Source: SLRI01 sp964528705
Lineage (GTDB): Bacteria > Pseudomonadota > Alphaproteobacteria > Geminicoccales > Geminicoccaceae
Direction of reading: 5' to 3'
Assembly: GCA_964528705.1 (NCBI GenBank)
Contig: CAZGUW010000295.1
Coordinates: forward strand, 1-5,851
DNA: 5,851 nucleotides
The stretch's first letter is position 1, and each line of letters opens with the position of its first letter. The position numbers and the translations under genes are program-made. The notes beneath the pieces are model-generated. The model worked only from the letters and a program-made list of their open reading frames with translations. It ran no database searches and was not told the DNA's origin. Below, in pieces: positions 4,533-5,851 of the stretch.

Positions 4533-5851
4533 ATGCAGGAAGCCATCGCGATCACCGAGGGCCCGTCACAGGCCGATTTCGCGTCGATGCTCGACGAGAG
4601 CCTGGGCGGCAGCTCGAAGCTGGAAGGCTCGGTGGTCAAGGGCACGGTCATCGCCCTCGACAACGAGGATGCGGTCGTCGATGTCGGCCTCAAGTCCGAA
4701 GGCCGCGTGCCCATCAAGGAATTCTCGACCCCCGGCCACCCCGTCGAGGTGAAGGTCGGCGACGAGGTCGAGGTCTATGTCGAGCGCTTCGAGAACCGCA
4801 GCGGCGAGGCCGTCCTCAGCCGTGAGAAAGCCCGCCGCGAGGAGAGCTGGAACCGGCTCGAAAAGGCCTTCAACGAGCAGGACAAGGTCGAGGGTGCCAT
4901 CTTCGGCCGGGTCAAGGGCGGCTTCGCCGTCGACCTCGGCGGCGCCGTGGCCTTCCTGCCGGGCTCCCAGGTCGACATCCGCCCGGTGCGCGACGTCGCC
5001 CCGCTGGTGAACAAGCCCGAGCCCTTCCTCATCCTCAAGATGGACCGCCGCCGCGGCAACATCGTCGTCTCGCGCCGCGCCGTGCTCGAGGAGAGCCGCA
5101 AGGAGCAGCGCGACGAGCTGCTCGCCACCCTCTCCGAGGGCCAGGTGCTCGACGGCGTGGTGAAGAACATCACCGACTACGGCGCCTTCGTCGACCTCGG
5201 CGGCCTCGACGGCCTGCTGCACGTCACCGACATCTCCTGGAAGCGCGTCAACCACCCGACCGAGGTCCTGGGCGTCGGCGCCCAGGTCAAGGTGCAGGTC
5301 ATCCGCTTCAATCGCGAGACCCAGCGCATCAGCCTCGGCATGAAGCAGCTCGAGGCCGATCCCTGGGAGGGCGTCGAGCTCAAGTACCCGGTCGGCACCA
5401 AGTTCAAGGGCACGGTGACCAACATCACCGACTACGGCGCCTTCGTCGAGCTGGAGCCCGGGGTCGAGGGCCTGGTCCACGTCTCCGAGATGAGCTGGAC
5501 CAAGAAGAACGTCCATCCCGGCAAGATCGTCTCGACCAGCCAGGAGGTCGAGGTCATGGTGCTCGAGGTCGATCCCGAGAAGCGCCGCATCAGCCTCGGC
5601 CTGAAGCAGACCCTGGCGAACCCTTGGGATGCCTTCCTCGAGGCGCACCCCGTGGGCTCGACGGTCGAGGGCGAGATCCGCAACATCACCGAGTTCGGCC
5701 TCTTCGTCGGCGTCGACGGCGAGGTGGACGGCATGGTGCACCTCTCCGACATCGACTGGGAGAAGCCCGGCGAGGAGGCCGGTCAGGCCTTCAACAAGGG
5801 CGACGTGGTCAAGGCCGTGGTGCTCGATGTCGACATCGAGAAGGAGCGCAT
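4533..5851 (+). CDS. rpsA: 30S ribosomal protein S1 (partial, cut by right edge)
   Basis: S1 binds mRNA on the small ribosomal subunit and helps load it for translation initiation. The window holds 439 codons of a protein usually about 560-570 aa in alphaproteobacteria, with no stop. S1/OB-fold repeats are at about residues 30-97, 116-182, 202-271, 287-357 and 374 to the edge. The last three carry the strong RNA-binding signature, for example NITDYGAFVDLGGLDGLLHV and NITDYGAFVELEPGVEGLVHV split across residues 212-231 and 297-317, plus RISLGMKQL and RISLGLKQT at the repeat ends. The first two are the divergent ribosome-binding repeats, including LSREKARREESW (95-106). The start ATG at 4533 has GGAG 5 nt upstream; an ATG at 4522 is out of frame. 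It follows cmk by 47 bp with a stable hairpin in the gap, and probably has its own promoter inside cmk. Confidence 0.97.
   Translation, partial: MQEAIAITEGPSQADFASMLDESLGGSSKLEGSVVKGTVIALDNEDAVVDVGLKSEGRVPIKEFSTPGHPVEVKVGDEVEVYVERFENRSGEAVLSREKARREESWNRLEKAFNEQDKVEGAIFGRVKGGFAVDLGGAVAFLPGSQVDIRPVRDVAPLVNKPEPFLILKMDRRRGNIVVSRRAVLEESRKEQRDELLATLSEGQVLDGVVKNITDYGAFVDLGGLDGLLHVTDISWKRVNHPTEVLGVGAQVKVQVIRFNRETQRISLGMKQLEADPWEGVELKYPVGTKFKGTVTNITDYGAFVELEPGVEGLVHVSEMSWTKKNVHPGKIVSTSQEVEVMVLEVDPEKRRISLGLKQTLANPWDAFLEAHPVGSTVEGEIRNITEFGLFVGVDGEVDGMVHLSDIDWEKPGEEAGQAFNKGDVVKAVVLDVDIEKER
5166..5449 (+). repeat. 29-nt direct repeat within rpsA S1 repeats 3 and 4
   Basis: The same 29 nt occur at 5166-5194 and 5421-5449, encoding NITDYGAFV in the third and fourth S1 domains; a diverged copy lies near 5682-5710 in the fifth. 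This reflects the tandem-domain origin of S1. The identity at the nucleotide level, including synonymous positions, could be kept by gene conversion or simply by strong codon bias. Confidence 0.85.

Noticed and set aside
4522..4752. ATG at 4522 as an alternative rpsA start
   Set aside because: It is out of frame with S1 and yields an Arg/Ser-rich, non-homologous sequence; ATG 4533 has GGAG at 5 nt.
4566..5741. 391-codon minus-strand open frame opposite rpsA
   Set aside because: It mirrors rpsA codon periodicity (His/Asp/Leu/Ala-rich), has no recognisable domain and no separate ribosome binding site.

Overview
The window reads as chromosomal DNA from a very GC-rich alphaproteobacterium. The main evidence is the gene order from about 1860 onward. 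A FYDLN_acid-type zinc-ribbon/acidic protein gene lies divergent to aroA, cmk and rpsA, an arrangement familiar from alphaproteobacterial chromosomes. The aroA product is a class II EPSP synthase of the Agrobacterium CP4 type. Codon third positions are almost always G or C. A family such as a Rhodospirillales-like group is plausible, but this cannot be fixed from the sequence.

Left block (1-1823). A two-component system lies on the minus strand: an OmpR/PhoB-type response regulator (1160 to 438) with an ATGA stop/start overlap into a membrane sensor histidine kinase, of which only the N-terminal part is inside the window. The kinase reading frame appears broken near position 273 by a +1 shift. 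Divergent from it is a secreted protein with four EF-hand Ca2+-binding loops (1338-1823). The shared 177-bp intergenic region contains a 10-bp-phased direct repeat that looks like an OmpR/PhoB-type operator, a perfect inverted repeat, and a 13-codon upstream ORF coupled by ATGA to the EF-hand gene. The layout suggests a Ca2+- or envelope-related sensing circuit, which is inference.

Middle block (1824-2506). The EF-hand gene and the FYDLN_acid-type gene converge on a strong GC hairpin. The latter gene starts with TTG. The 228-bp region between it and aroA holds a TTGACA -35 element on the minus strand, a 10-bp palindrome and a bulged leader hairpin.

Right block (2507-5851). aroA (shikimate pathway) overlaps cmk (CMP kinase) by GTGA. 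After 47 bp, rpsA (ribosomal protein S1) follows and runs off the right edge after 439 codons. A probable rpsA promoter lies inside cmk (TTGCGG-17-TATACA), marked by rare A/T-rich codons. A C(UUCG)G hairpin sits just upstream of the rpsA ribosome binding site. I saw no mobile element, CRISPR array, tRNA or rRNA. The most notable items are the kinase frameshift, the EF-hand/two-component divergent unit and the promoter embedded in cmk; none amounts to a clearly new system.
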